A stretch of DNA of 11,605 nucleotides. Source: an uncultured Flavobacteriales bacterium (GTDB lineage Bacteria; Bacteroidota; Bacteroidia; Flavobacteriales_D; Sanyastnellaceae). Below are positions 1 to 7,684 of the stretch, one piece after another. The notes under the pieces are model-generated. The model was given only the letters and a program-made list of their open reading frames with translations. It made no database searches and was not told the DNA's origin. The translations under genes and the position numbers were made by a program. The stretch spans positions 1-11,605 of the forward strand of contig CALKYI010000035.1 of assembly GCA_938003665.1 (NCBI GenBank), written 5' to 3'. Each line of letters begins with the position of its first letter. Position 1 is the stretch's first letter.

Positions 1-237
1 GCGAGCGGCGGCTGACATGGCTTCCAGCGCCTCCAATGCTTCTGTGCGCAGGTAGATGCCCGATTTGTATGTGAGGTGGCTGGGGACTGGAGCAAAACCC
101 GGATGCTGACTGGGATCAATGTCGCCTTTCAACTCCGCCCACGTGATGCCGGAACAATCCGCTTGCGCGCACACGGCTACAAGCCCAATTCCCCACATTC
201 CGAGTGCAACGAAGGTCACTTTCCACAGCGTCATCAT
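1..237 (-). CDS. Probable secreted M15/VanY-type peptidase (D-Ala-D-Ala carboxypeptidase-like), N-terminal fragment, cut by the left window edge
   Basis: An open minus-strand frame of 79 codons starts at ATG 235-237 (a second ATG follows directly) and runs off the left edge without a stop. It begins with a clear signal peptide: a short Lys-containing n-region, a hydrophobic core (VALGMWGIGLVAV) and a probable cleavage site after the Ala of VCAQA, near residue 26. The mature part reads IDPSQHPGFAPVPSHL and then SGIYLRTEALEALEAM. I recognise this as the N-terminal segment of Bacteroidota M15 metallopeptidases, which usually read 'NP..HPdF..i...yt...G.YLRkEa..Af..M..aA'. Members of that family cleave D-alanyl-D-alanine peptides in the periplasm. 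The zinc ligands (HxxxxxxD and HxH motifs) would lie beyond the window, so catalytic competence cannot be judged. The gene is divergent from the DUF1801 gene, with only 32 bases between the two start codons. Confidence 0.65.
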   Translation of the reverse strand, partial: MMTLWKVTFVALGMWGIGLVAVCAQADCSGITWAELKGDIDPSQHPGFAPVPSHLTYKSGIYLRTEALEALEAMSAAAR

Positions 238-269
238 GCCGTAAATTTCGCCCAAAATCACCCGAGGCC

Positions 270-731
270 ATGAAAATTGAAGCCAACTCTCCCGACGAAT
301 ACGTGGAAAAGGTGCCCGAAGAACGCAGGCCCAGTTTTGAGCGTTTGCGCGAGACGGTCCTGGACAATTTGCCCGCGGGGTTTGAGGAGGTGATGTCGTA
401 TGGTATGATTGGTTACGTGGTGCCGCACAGTTTGTACCCGGACGGCTACCACTGCACGCCCGCTTTGCCGCTGCCGTTCATGAACATCGCCAACCAAAAG
501 AATTTCATCGCCTTCTACCACATGGGCATTTACGCTGAGTCCGAATTGTTGGAGTGGTTTCTCTCGGAGTACAAAGCGCTCAACCTGCGCAAGCTGGATA
601 TGGGTAAGAGTTGCATGCGCTTCAAAAAGTGGGAGGAAATTCCGTATGAACTCATCGGCGAGCTAGTCGCCAAACGGTCACCGCAAGATTGGATTGCCGT
701 GTATGAATCACAGATCAAGAAGAAGAAATAG
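270..731 (+). CDS. DUF1801 domain protein (YdhG-like fold)
   Basis: This gene encodes 153 residues. The family signature is visible: an N-terminal helix pair (SPDEYVEKVPEERRPSFERL), the hydrophobic strand SYGMIGYVVP, a central FIAFYHMGIY strand, and the C-terminal LDMGKSCMRFKKWEEIP followed by a helix (YELIGELVAK). The GKSC.RFKK..EIP block is typical of DUF1801. No signal peptide is present, so the protein is probably cytoplasmic. The biochemical role of the family is not established; some relatives are described as iron-chaperone-like. I chose ATG 270 because it opens directly into conserved sequence (MKIEANSPDEYVE). The frame extends upstream to ATG 204, but those 22 extra residues are basic and unlike the family, and they would overlap the divergent M15 gene. 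It probably forms its own transcription unit, with 41 bases to the next gene. Confidence 0.85.
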   Translation: MKIEANSPDEYVEKVPEERRPSFERLRETVLDNLPAGFEEVMSYGMIGYVVPHSLYPDGYHCTPALPLPFMNIANQKNFIAFYHMGIYAESELLEWFLSEYKALNLRKLDMGKSCMRFKKWEEIPYELIGELVAKRSPQDWIAVYESQIKKKK

Positions 732-772
732 GGTGTGGTAACAAAACCTGTTCGATTTGCGTATACAGAAGC

Positions 773-2569
773 ATGCATAAGCTTCACATGAATCAAAAGA
801 ATTGCAAGCTGCAGCTGATGATGGTGCTGCTGCTTGCGGCCTTATTGATGGCAGGGTGCACCAAGCGCGAGTTCAATTTGACCGAAGACACCACGTTGAC
901 GGGAACGTTGGACCCTGTTTTTGCCGTGCCGCTGGTGCACGGTACATGGTCGTTTGGGGAGGTGATGGATGCCGTTGAAATTCCAGCCACCTTGGAAACA
1001 GATGTTTCCGGTGAGATCACAGCGATTTTCCCATTCGATGCGTTCGAAACGGCACCCATACCGTTGGAGCCCTTGTCGGAATCTGTAGTTACCAATCTGG
1101 TGTTGAACGAGGAACAGGCGTTGGCCTTGTCGTTGATGCCTGCCGGTGAAGAAATCGACCTTGACTTTAACAATGCCTTGGAAGTGCCCATGCCCGATTT
1201 GGCTGAAGTCGATTCTGTCTGGCTTGGGGGAGGGGGGTTGTCTATTTCGATGGAGTCAGCGCTGCCGCTCAACCTCACAGCCGTAGGTGTATGCGAAAAT
1301 TTGGTCATCGAAGGACAGCCGCTAACCGTGGAATTGGGACTGCTTGCCGGTTCATCAACAACGGACATATCGATTCCCATGTTGGGCGCTACCCTCATGG
1401 GCACGGGCGCGGAAGGAGTGACCTTAGGCTGGTCCTGGAATGTCGTGCTAGCCTCTACGGGGCAATCGGTCAATCCAGGGGAAGCTCTGTCCATCCAAAC
1501 GGCTTTCGAGGAGGTAGCTGTAACAGGCGCCTTTGGCAAGTTCTCATCGGAATTGTCGCACCCCGTCGAAGCCCGCATGGCAATGCCCGAGCTGACGAGT
1601 TGGGACCCCGCAATGTTTTACCTGAGTTCTCCGCGGTTGGTCATGGAGGTCAAAAACTCTTTCGGTGTGGACCTCGGGCTCAACATCACGGAACTTTCGC
1701 TGTTGTCAGGAGATGAAGCCACGCTGCTGCATGGCCCCGCAATTGGTAATTTCCCAAACTTAGCCGGTGCTTCGGCGGTTGGTGATACGGCGTTGACAAC
1801 CCATGTTTTGGACAACGCCGGGATGGACCCGGATTTGTCGGATGTCATGAACGCCGCTCCGGACAGTTTGCAACTCATCGGTACCGTGGAGGTGCTGCCC
1901 CCTTCAGCGAACGGCCAGTTTGCAACGTCCACGGATGTGTTGAGTTGCGCCGGTGCGCTGGAAGTACCACTGTCGGGCTGGGCACAAGGAGTGACGTGGA
2001 GGGACACCCTCGAATCACCCATTTCCCAGGAATTGCAGGCCGGAGTTGCACCGCCCCTCGACTGGATGGACGTCGCTTCGCTGACCCTTCGTTTCATCGT
2101 TGACAATGGGTGGCCGCTGGAGTTTAATGGATCAGTGACCTTCATCAATGCCGAAGGCGATTCATTGCTCGCCGGACCAGGGCTATCGATTCCGGGTGCA
2201 TCGGATGCTCCGGCGGCGGCAACCGTCGATTATACCTTGGATCGTCCGCTTGCGCTGGAGCTGATGGAAATGGAGTGCACCGGAGTGGCTGTGGCCTGGA
2301 CGCTGGCAACGACCGATGCTGATGCCGGCCAATCCGTCCAGGTGTATGCTCAAGATGCCATGTCAATGCGCATCGCGGCCAAAGTCGAATGCCAAATTGA
2401 CCCAACGCCATTAGTATTTTACGCATACGTTTCACGGCCTGTTCCCTGCTGTTCGCTTGCGTGGCCAGTGCCCAGTGGGTGCCAAGTGCGGCGTTCAACT
2501 CCATGGCTCCGCAGCACCGGGACTGGCGCATCACGGGTCAACCTGATCACGGGTATTTTTCCTTGTTGA
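773..2569 (+). CDS. Large cell-envelope lipoprotein; natural stop apparently lost at 2411-2413
   Basis: The N-terminus is a lipoprotein signal: a Lys-containing n-region, the hydrophobic core LMMVLLLAALLMAG and Cys29 in the lipobox LMAGC, so the mature protein should be lipid-anchored. The remainder is acidic, beta-rich and Gly/Leu-rich, with segments such as SPRLVMEVKNSFGVDLGLNITEL that recall uncharacterised Bacteroidota lipoproteins encoded beside DUF5723 barrels. I cannot assign a function. As read, the frame ends at TGA 2567-2569 and gives 598 residues. The last 52 (from LVFYAYVSRPVPCC onward) are Arg/Pro/Cys-rich, unlike the rest, and come from reading the next gene's signal peptide and N-terminus in another frame. 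The intended end is very probably ...VECQIDPTP (546 residues), with the stop at 2411-2413, where the sequence has TTA instead of TGA. An alternative start is ATG 788, which would put the lipobox Cys at residue 24; a 5-bp dyad (GAAGC 768-772, GCTTC 781-785) brackets the 773 start. Confidence 0.8.
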   Translation: MHKLHMNQKNCKLQLMMVLLLAALLMAGCTKREFNLTEDTTLTGTLDPVFAVPLVHGTWSFGEVMDAVEIPATLETDVSGEITAIFPFDAFETAPIPLEPLSESVVTNLVLNEEQALALSLMPAGEEIDLDFNNALEVPMPDLAEVDSVWLGGGGLSISMESALPLNLTAVGVCENLVIEGQPLTVELGLLAGSSTTDISIPMLGATLMGTGAEGVTLGWSWNVVLASTGQSVNPGEALSIQTAFEEVAVTGAFGKFSSELSHPVEARMAMPELTSWDPAMFYLSSPRLVMEVKNSFGVDLGLNITELSLLSGDEATLLHGPAIGNFPNLAGASAVGDTALTTHVLDNAGMDPDLSDVMNAAPDSLQLIGTVEVLPPSANGQFATSTDVLSCAGALEVPLSGWAQGVTWRDTLESPISQELQAGVAPPLDWMDVASLTLRFIVDNGWPLEFNGSVTFINAEGDSLLAGPGLSIPGASDAPAAATVDYTLDRPLALELMEMECTGVAVAWTLATTDADAGQSVQVYAQDAMSMRIAAKVECQIDPTPLVFYAYVSRPVPCCSLAWPVPSGCQVRRSTPWLRSTGTGASRVNLITGIFPC

Positions 2570-3987
2570 GCAATGGGAGTTCGATGGCGACCAATACGCT
2601 TGCTCACCCAGCAACATGGTTGGTTCCAAGTACGCCTGCTCCACAGGTGGATCTGAATGCCATTTTTGAAGATTTCGCAGGGACCAATGCGGTCGAAGGA
2701 AACGCATCCTTGACGTTGTTCAATGCTGGTTTTTTCCTGGGTCAAAACAAAAAGACGTTTGTCGACTTCGCTGCCACGGAGCAGATTCAAACTAGGCTGG
2801 GTTTGCCCTCTGATTTGCTGCGGCTGCCGTTCACCGGAAATGCCACGTTTGATGGCTCGACTTCAGCAACGATTGATTTGGCGCCATTGGATGTGAGCGT
2901 GTTGCATTACCGATCGTTCAGCTTGGGAATTCAGCGCACGTTGGGGGATCGTATCAGTGTAGGCGCCCGCCTGAGTAGACTGCATGGTTACCACCATTTG
3001 GCCATCGAGGAAAACCAATGGGGATTGACCACAGACGCGAACGACTGGACCTGGAACCTAGAAGGAGGAGGACGCATCGTCAGCAGTGGGATGAACGCCA
3101 TGTACCAAGCGCAAGCTGCCGGTCAACTCGACTCCTTGGCAGAGTCGTTGCCCCAGCAATTGACTTCGTCGAACAACAAGGGGTGGGGCGCTGAGGCCGG
3201 GATTGAAATGGATTGGACCGAGCGCTGGTCGACCTGGTTCCAATACACCCAGGGAGGAACCATCCGTTGGACCAACGATGTGCTTTCGTACGAAGTAGAT
3301 TCGTTCGACTGGGAACTGAATGGATTTGACGCCACCAACGGTGGGGATGGTTGGATCGATGGCGCGGCTGCGTTGACGGATTCCGTGGAGCTTTGGGCCG
3401 GGCAGGAGGTCGATGCCATCGAAGCATTCCACGCAACCGCCGAATCGAATGCCGCATATGAAGCCACACTTCCAAACCGCTTTGTGGCGGGCGCAGAGTA
3501 CACCGTCCTGCGTTCGGAAGGAGGCAGCCAGGTCAGCTTCGGTGGCATGATCGAACGGGTGAGTCAGCGGCCAATGAGTTGGAACCTGGCAATCAACGCG
3601 CGCATCGGCAATGGCCTGCAGTCCACCTTGACCTACGGCAACCGGTTTGGCCTCGTATCCACCGCAGGAATCAGTGTCGCAATGCCGTTGGGTCCGTTCT
3701 TGGTGTTCGCTGCGGCGGAGGGGCACCAGGCGTTGGATTGGTCGCACTTCACGGTGGCGTATGACGACCAGTACACGGAGTGGAGCATGCCAACGGAAGC
3801 ACCCTACGTGGCGGCCCAAGCGGGTGTGGTGTGGCGATTGAAATGGCGCAAGCCCAAGAAAGAACCAGAAGAGGAGCCGCTGGCACCATTCCAAAACTCC
3901 ACCCGATCACCGGCATTGGGATTTGATGTGCAGCTCGAAGATGAAGCCCCTGAGGCTCAGCCATGCGCGCTGCCGGGTGAGCAGTGA
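2410..3987 (+). CDS. DUF5723-like outer-membrane beta-barrel protein; start codon reads ATT
   Basis: The body of the protein alternates short beta strands and loops, ending in a strand AAQAGVVWRLKWR and a charged Pro/Glu-rich tail. The N-terminal plan is that of Bacteroidota DUF5723 proteins: 'GYFSLLSNG', then an IFEDFAGTNAVEGNASLTLFNAGF region, then DVSVLHYRSFSLGIQRTLGDRISVGARL. These are predicted outer-membrane barrels of unknown role. In frame from 2410, the sequence gives SILRIRFTACSLLFACVASA followed by QW, an excellent signal peptide with cleavage at about residue 21, and a total of 525 residues. However, codon 2410-2412 is ATT, and there is no ATG, GTG or TTG between the in-frame stop at 2398-2400 and GTG 2461. 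Starting at GTG 2461 (508 residues) would discard the signal peptide, which is implausible for a barrel. I therefore place the start at 2410, either as a rare ATT start or as a mutated or miscalled ATG overlapping the lipoprotein stop. Confidence 0.75.
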   Translation: MSILRIRFTACSLLFACVASAQWVPSAAFNSMAPQHRDWRITGQPDHGYFSLLSNGSSMATNTLAHPATWLVPSTPAPQVDLNAIFEDFAGTNAVEGNASLTLFNAGFFLGQNKKTFVDFAATEQIQTRLGLPSDLLRLPFTGNATFDGSTSATIDLAPLDVSVLHYRSFSLGIQRTLGDRISVGARLSRLHGYHHLAIEENQWGLTTDANDWTWNLEGGGRIVSSGMNAMYQAQAAGQLDSLAESLPQQLTSSNNKGWGAEAGIEMDWTERWSTWFQYTQGGTIRWTNDVLSYEVDSFDWELNGFDATNGGDGWIDGAAALTDSVELWAGQEVDAIEAFHATAESNAAYEATLPNRFVAGAEYTVLRSEGGSQVSFGGMIERVSQRPMSWNLAINARIGNGLQSTLTYGNRFGLVSTAGISVAMPLGPFLVFAAAEGHQALDWSHFTVAYDDQYTEWSMPTEAPYVAAQAGVVWRLKWRKPKKEPEEEPLAPFQNSTRSPALGFDVQLEDEAPEAQPCALPGEQ

Positions 3988-4006
3988 TTCGCAATACATT
4001 TGCGAA
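3988..4006. promoter_or_regulatory. Perfect 7-bp inverted repeat filling the barrel-WYL gap
   Basis: TTCGCAA (3988-3994) and TTGCGAA (4000-4006) are exact reverse complements separated by TACAT. The dyad starts on the base after the barrel's TGA and ends two bases before ATG 4009 of the WYL regulator. No T-run follows, so it is not a standard intrinsic terminator. It could be an operator, plausibly for autoregulation by the WYL protein, or an RNA hairpin modulating translation of that gene. The role is inference; the symmetry is directly visible. Confidence 0.4.
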
Positions 4007-4008
4007 GC

Positions 4009-5091
4009 ATGGCTTCTCCCGAACGAAACGTCCAACTTCGCTACATCATCTTGGATGCGTGCATGGCGCAAGCCGCACGCGATGAATCAGCGGTGTGGAC
4101 CAAGGAAGCGTTGCTCCGAGAGGTCAACCGCCAACTGAGGGAAGACAATCCGTCTACCAAGCCCATTGCCATGCGGACGTTGGAAAAGGACATCGTTGAC
4201 ATGGAGTCCACCTACGGACTGCGCATCATACGTGCCCGGTCCGGAGGAAAAGTACATTTCGCTTACGCATCAAACTCAGAAGGCATGCACCGGGCCAACC
4301 TCAAAGAGAATGAGGTGGCCCTGGCGCATCGGTTCATCCAAGCCATGGATCGGTTCAAAGGCGCACCTGCTTGGGACTGGTGGCTGCGTTCGCGCTTGGC
4401 CTTGCAAGGGCAATTGGGCCTGATTGGAGGCCAATCGCCAGATGCAGACTGGCAATCCCGTATCGTAGAATCCCCCTTGTCCAAAGACGAGCGCCGGTGG
4501 TATGAGACCCTGGTGCGGGCGGCCTACGAATGCACACCGCTGCGGATGGCGTTTGCACCGGGCATGGGCGATCGATTGGAACGGGTGGCTTATCGGGTGG
4601 ACCAATTGGTCCAGCAAGCAGATGGCGTAGTAGCCCTCGGCACCGCATGGGACGCAGAAGCGCAATCATTTTTTCACCTCATTGTCCAGTTGGATGAAAT
4701 CACTTCATTGGATGCCGTGGCTGTGGATTGGCCGGAGGCATCCGTACCCGACGCTTACAATTGGGAGCTGCACGCAGCGAACCGCATGGCCTTGACGCCT
4801 GGAGTGGTTTCGTCTAGTGAAGGTGTTGTGCCTGTGCGCGTCTGGGTGGCCGACCGGCTAGCCCAGCGTTTTCTCAAGGAACCCATGCACGGTTCACAGG
4901 ACATGCGCATCGAACCAGCAGCCGAAGGAATCATCTTCAACCTGTCGCTGGTTCCGGACGCTCAGTTTGTACGGTTTGCACTGCAATGGGGCAGCGAATT
5001 TCAGGTGCTTGAACCGGACGATGTGCGCCACGCATTGCGGCTCGCTACCCGAGCGGCATCCGATCGGTATGCGCCCATGTTCGGGCCTTGA
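4009..5091 (+). CDS. WYL-domain-family transcriptional regulator with degenerate WYL motif
   Basis: This gene encodes 360 residues. Residues 1-85 look like a winged helix-turn-helix: QLRYIILDACM, a recognition-type helix with RTLEKDIVDMESTYGL (the usual 'R.l.rDl..L...yg..I' pattern of WYL proteins), then the wing IRARSGGKVHFAY. Residues 160-240 occupy the WYL-domain position, with VAYRVDQLVQQADGVVALGTA followed by FFHLIVQLDEITSLD. The C-terminal part (about 274-345, VPVRVWVADRLAQRF ... FVRFALQWGSEFQVLEPDDVR) matches the C-terminal extension of WYL regulators. The W-Y-L residues themselves are not conserved (VVAL at 207-210). WYL proteins are DNA-binding regulators that often sense nucleotide or nucleic-acid ligands; the target here is unknown. 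I chose ATG 4009; TTG 4000 is also in frame but lies inside the 3988-4006 dyad. The gene follows the barrel gene by 21 bases and may be co-transcribed with it. No defence genes are adjacent. Confidence 0.8.
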   Translation: MASPERNVQLRYIILDACMAQAARDESAVWTKEALLREVNRQLREDNPSTKPIAMRTLEKDIVDMESTYGLRIIRARSGGKVHFAYASNSEGMHRANLKENEVALAHRFIQAMDRFKGAPAWDWWLRSRLALQGQLGLIGGQSPDADWQSRIVESPLSKDERRWYETLVRAAYECTPLRMAFAPGMGDRLERVAYRVDQLVQQADGVVALGTAWDAEAQSFFHLIVQLDEITSLDAVAVDWPEASVPDAYNWELHAANRMALTPGVVSSSEGVVPVRVWVADRLAQRFLKEPMHGSQDMRIEPAAEGIIFNLSLVPDAQFVRFALQWGSEFQVLEPDDVRHALRLATRAASDRYAPMFGP

Positions 5092-5094
5092 ACC

Positions 5095-7644
5095 TCAGTC
5101 CAATGGCATGAACACGGCGTTGTCAAACAGCCGCTTGCCGTTTTCCCAGAAGCCTCGGAAGAGCGGATTATCTGCGAAGTAGACCGCGTGACCGCGACCC
5201 ACAGATTGGCTGCCGAAGACCAAACTGCCGGCCAATTCCCGGTTGGCTCGGCTGCCCACAAACCCACTGACGCGTCCGCCGTATCGTCCCACGGTCCAGC
5301 CACTTTCCAATGTGGCGTACCGGCTGCTAGAAGAGCGGAGGCTGTAGTAAGGACGGTCGGGATAGCCCCAGGCTAACGGGTGGCTGCGGTCGAGTCCGAC
5401 CGCGTAGATGGAACCGTCGCCGATGCCCATGGCATAATGCCGTTCCCGCTCATCGAATGGCTTTTCGCGGTTGGCGATGCGCTCTTCACTGCTGCGCGCC
5501 CGAACGCTTTGTTCCAATGCGCTGTCGTTGTAGCGTTCCAATCCCCATCCGGATTCTCCAGCGAAAAGATTGATGGCCCGTGACAAGGCTACGACACGTC
5601 CGCCGTCCCGAACCCAGGTGCTCAATTCATCCATCCAGGACTCCGAGGCGGATCTGTACCAGCCAGAGGGCAGGACCACCACGTCGAAATTGCCCCATTC
5701 CGAGGGAGAAGATGACGCCGCATTCAAACGGGTGATGGGGTACTCGAGCTCCCGCTCGAAGTGCCACCACACCTCACCTGAACCCAAGCTGGATGTTTCG
5801 TCACCGGTGAGCAATGCCACACGGGGTGCCTCCACCAACCAGACGTAATCGGATCCCATGTCAGGTCCTTCGATGGCGTGTCCGCCTTCCATGGGGACAA
5901 TGGCCACGTGCGATTGTGTTCCAATGGATTGCAGGGTGTTGGCCCAGGACTCATTGGTTTGGTCGCCGTGCAAAACGAACAACGTGCCGCGGGCGTAGGA
6001 TGCACCGGTATGGACGATTGCTTTTGAGGAGGTGCGAACACGGATGCCCGCTTGGTGCAGTTGGGCCAATGCATGGGCATAGCCATCTTGATTTGGAGCG
6101 ATGGCATACCCATATGAAGATGGAGCCCAGCTGGGCAACGACTTCGCTTGGTACCAATCACCGCCCTGTACAGGTTTTGAGAGCCCAAAGGTTTGTAATC
6201 CGTACGCATAGGGTACGCTCCACGTGGTGATGTCGTAGGTCAACGAGTCCGTTAGTGCTGGATCGGGATCAAACAGCACATCCAGGATGCGGCTGTGGGT
6301 TTGGTAGCTCGAAATGAGCAAATCCCCGGGTTTGACCACCACATTTCGACTGGTGTTTGCACCGTATTCCCACGCACTCACCGGGCGTGAAGTGGAAGTC
6401 GCCCGCTCGCATTCGATTTCGTGTCGTTCCAAGAACTCAACCAACCGGTCCACGCGAGAGGCATTGTCTGCATCAACGGGGATGTGGTACCCGCCAAATC
6501 GTCCTTGGGGCTGGGTGCGGTTGGTTTCGTGGAAGGCAGCCAATTCGTCGACGAGGCGGCCAGCGAGTCGAGCACTGGTTTCGATGGCGGAGAGGCTGGA
6601 TTCGACGTGGTTGTCAATGCGTTCGCGCAGACTCAACAACGTCCCATCGGCGCGTTCGACCAACACCCCGGCACGCCCGCTGCCGCCTTGCTCATAGGTC
6701 ATGCCAATGGCGCCGTTGTACATCGGGTAGGTGTCCCCGTAACTCGGGTACAGCAAGTCAAATGATTCGCGGGTGTAATACAATTCGCCACGGGCATCAA
6801 ACTTGGCTGCCGCTGCCCGGCCAATCTCCCCTTGGAATTCACGCTGCCACTTGGTGATGGCTTCGTGATACGGCTCCGCGGCCGGGGCGAAGTAATACGG
6901 AGAGTTGTAGCCCATCTCGTGGTAATCGCAGTGCACGTGTGGCATCCACGCATGGTACAAGGCCGAACGAGATTGCGTCTCCTGCTGTTTTTGCCACGCC
7001 CAATCGCGGTTCAAGTCGAACAGGTAGTGGTTTGGACGTCCACCGGGCCAGGGTTCATCGTGCTCCACGCCGTCAGGATCCGCATTGGGTGGGACGCTGG
7101 CATGCTGGTTAAACCAAACAGCGTACCGGTCGTGTCCGTCTGGGTTGAGGCAGGGGTCCACCAACACGACCAAGCGCTTCATCATGGGGTCACCGGCGGC
7201 ACATTTTTCAGCCAGCGCATGCATCACCTCCAACGCGGCCTCGGTGCACACGGCTTCATTGCCGTGCACGTTGTAGCTCATCCATACCACCGCCAATTCG
7301 TCAAACTCAGCATCACCTGTTCCTCCGTTTACGCGGTCCAAGTGCTGAAGCCGAATGTCTTCCAGTTTTTCGAGGTTGTCCGGGTGGGTGAAGACGACCG
7401 CTTGCAAAGGTCGTTGCTCGTACGTCGAACCGTATTCGATGTACGAGGCGCCTGTTTGTGTGCCAACGTACTTAGCGAAGTCTGTGACTTCGTGGTGCAG
7501 ACTGAAGCGATCGCCGAGGGTGAACCCGAGGAAATCACTGGGGTGTTCCAAGGCTTCTTGTGCATAAAGAGTTCCCGACACAAAGGCGAGAAGAACAGTC
7601 AGTCTGAGCGCACGAAGGGCGCGGGTGCGTGATGGTTTTGGCAT
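5095..7644 (-). CDS. Secreted M14-family zinc carboxypeptidase with C-terminal amidotransferase-like domain
   Basis: The protein has 849 residues, with a signal peptide ending at about residue 28 (LRLTVLLAFVSGTLYA, then Q). Residues about 45-370 form the M14 peptidase domain. The zinc-binding HxxE is HGNE (His127, Glu130), NPDG lies at 167-170, substrate-binding Asn/Arg are in DLNRDW (212-213), the third zinc ligand is His242 in DYHEM, and the general-base Glu is Glu318 in MTYEQGG. All key residues are present, so an active metallo-exopeptidase acting in the periplasm or outside is likely. Residues about 605-700 (PRVALLTGDETSSLGSGEV ... FDVVVLPSGWYR ... LSTWVRDGGRVVALS) resemble the class I glutamine-amidotransferase-like domain that follows M14 in large Bacteroidota peptidases; the GxCxG nucleophile motif is absent. 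There is no visible T9SS C-terminal domain. It lies 40 bases downstream of the glutathione peroxidase gene on the same strand, and its stop is 3 bases from the convergent WYL gene's stop. Confidence 0.9.
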   Translation of the reverse strand: MPKPSRTRALRALRLTVLLAFVSGTLYAQEALEHPSDFLGFTLGDRFSLHHEVTDFAKYVGTQTGASYIEYGSTYEQRPLQAVVFTHPDNLEKLEDIRLQHLDRVNGGTGDAEFDELAVVWMSYNVHGNEAVCTEAALEVMHALAEKCAAGDPMMKRLVVLVDPCLNPDGHDRYAVWFNQHASVPPNADPDGVEHDEPWPGGRPNHYLFDLNRDWAWQKQQETQSRSALYHAWMPHVHCDYHEMGYNSPYYFAPAAEPYHEAITKWQREFQGEIGRAAAAKFDARGELYYTRESFDLLYPSYGDTYPMYNGAIGMTYEQGGSGRAGVLVERADGTLLSLRERIDNHVESSLSAIETSARLAGRLVDELAAFHETNRTQPQGRFGGYHIPVDADNASRVDRLVEFLERHEIECERATSTSRPVSAWEYGANTSRNVVVKPGDLLISSYQTHSRILDVLFDPDPALTDSLTYDITTWSVPYAYGLQTFGLSKPVQGGDWYQAKSLPSWAPSSYGYAIAPNQDGYAHALAQLHQAGIRVRTSSKAIVHTGASYARGTLFVLHGDQTNESWANTLQSIGTQSHVAIVPMEGGHAIEGPDMGSDYVWLVEAPRVALLTGDETSSLGSGEVWWHFERELEYPITRLNAASSSPSEWGNFDVVVLPSGWYRSASESWMDELSTWVRDGGRVVALSRAINLFAGESGWGLERYNDSALEQSVRARSSEERIANREKPFDERERHYAMGIGDGSIYAVGLDRSHPLAWGYPDRPYYSLRSSSSRYATLESGWTVGRYGGRVSGFVGSRANRELAGSLVFGSQSVGRGHAVYFADNPLFRGFWENGKRLFDNAVFMPLD

Positions 7645-7684
7645 GCCTTAAAAGTACACCAAAACCTTCCTTTGGAATGCGAGT

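Noticed and set aside
1226..1237. G5-A-G6 tract inside the lipoprotein gene as a possible phase-variation switch
   Set aside because: The individual runs are short for slippage contingency loci, the tract simply encodes Leu-Gly4-Leu, and the frame is intact on both sides.
793..1578. 261-codon open frame antisense to the lipoprotein gene
   Set aside because: It lies wholly opposite a convincing coding frame, has low-complexity Ser/Thr/Pro/Val composition, and shows no domain or signal feature.
2461..2463. GTG as the start of the barrel gene
   Set aside because: It cuts through the hydrophobic signal peptide that is clearly encoded in the same frame from 2410.
6832..7632. 266-codon plus-strand open frame opposite the M14 peptidase
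   Set aside because: The minus strand here carries all the conserved M14 zinc and catalytic motifs; the plus frame is a codon-bias shadow rich in Val/His/Arg.
7640..7647. GGCATGCC palindrome over the M14 start codon as an operator
   Set aside because: An 8-bp self-complementary site that includes the ATG is easily found by chance, and nothing around it extends the symmetry convincingly.
7659..7675. Inverted repeat CCAAA...TTTGG between the peroxidase and M14 genes as a terminator
   Set aside because: The stem is only 5 bp, is AT-rich and has no following T-run on either strand.
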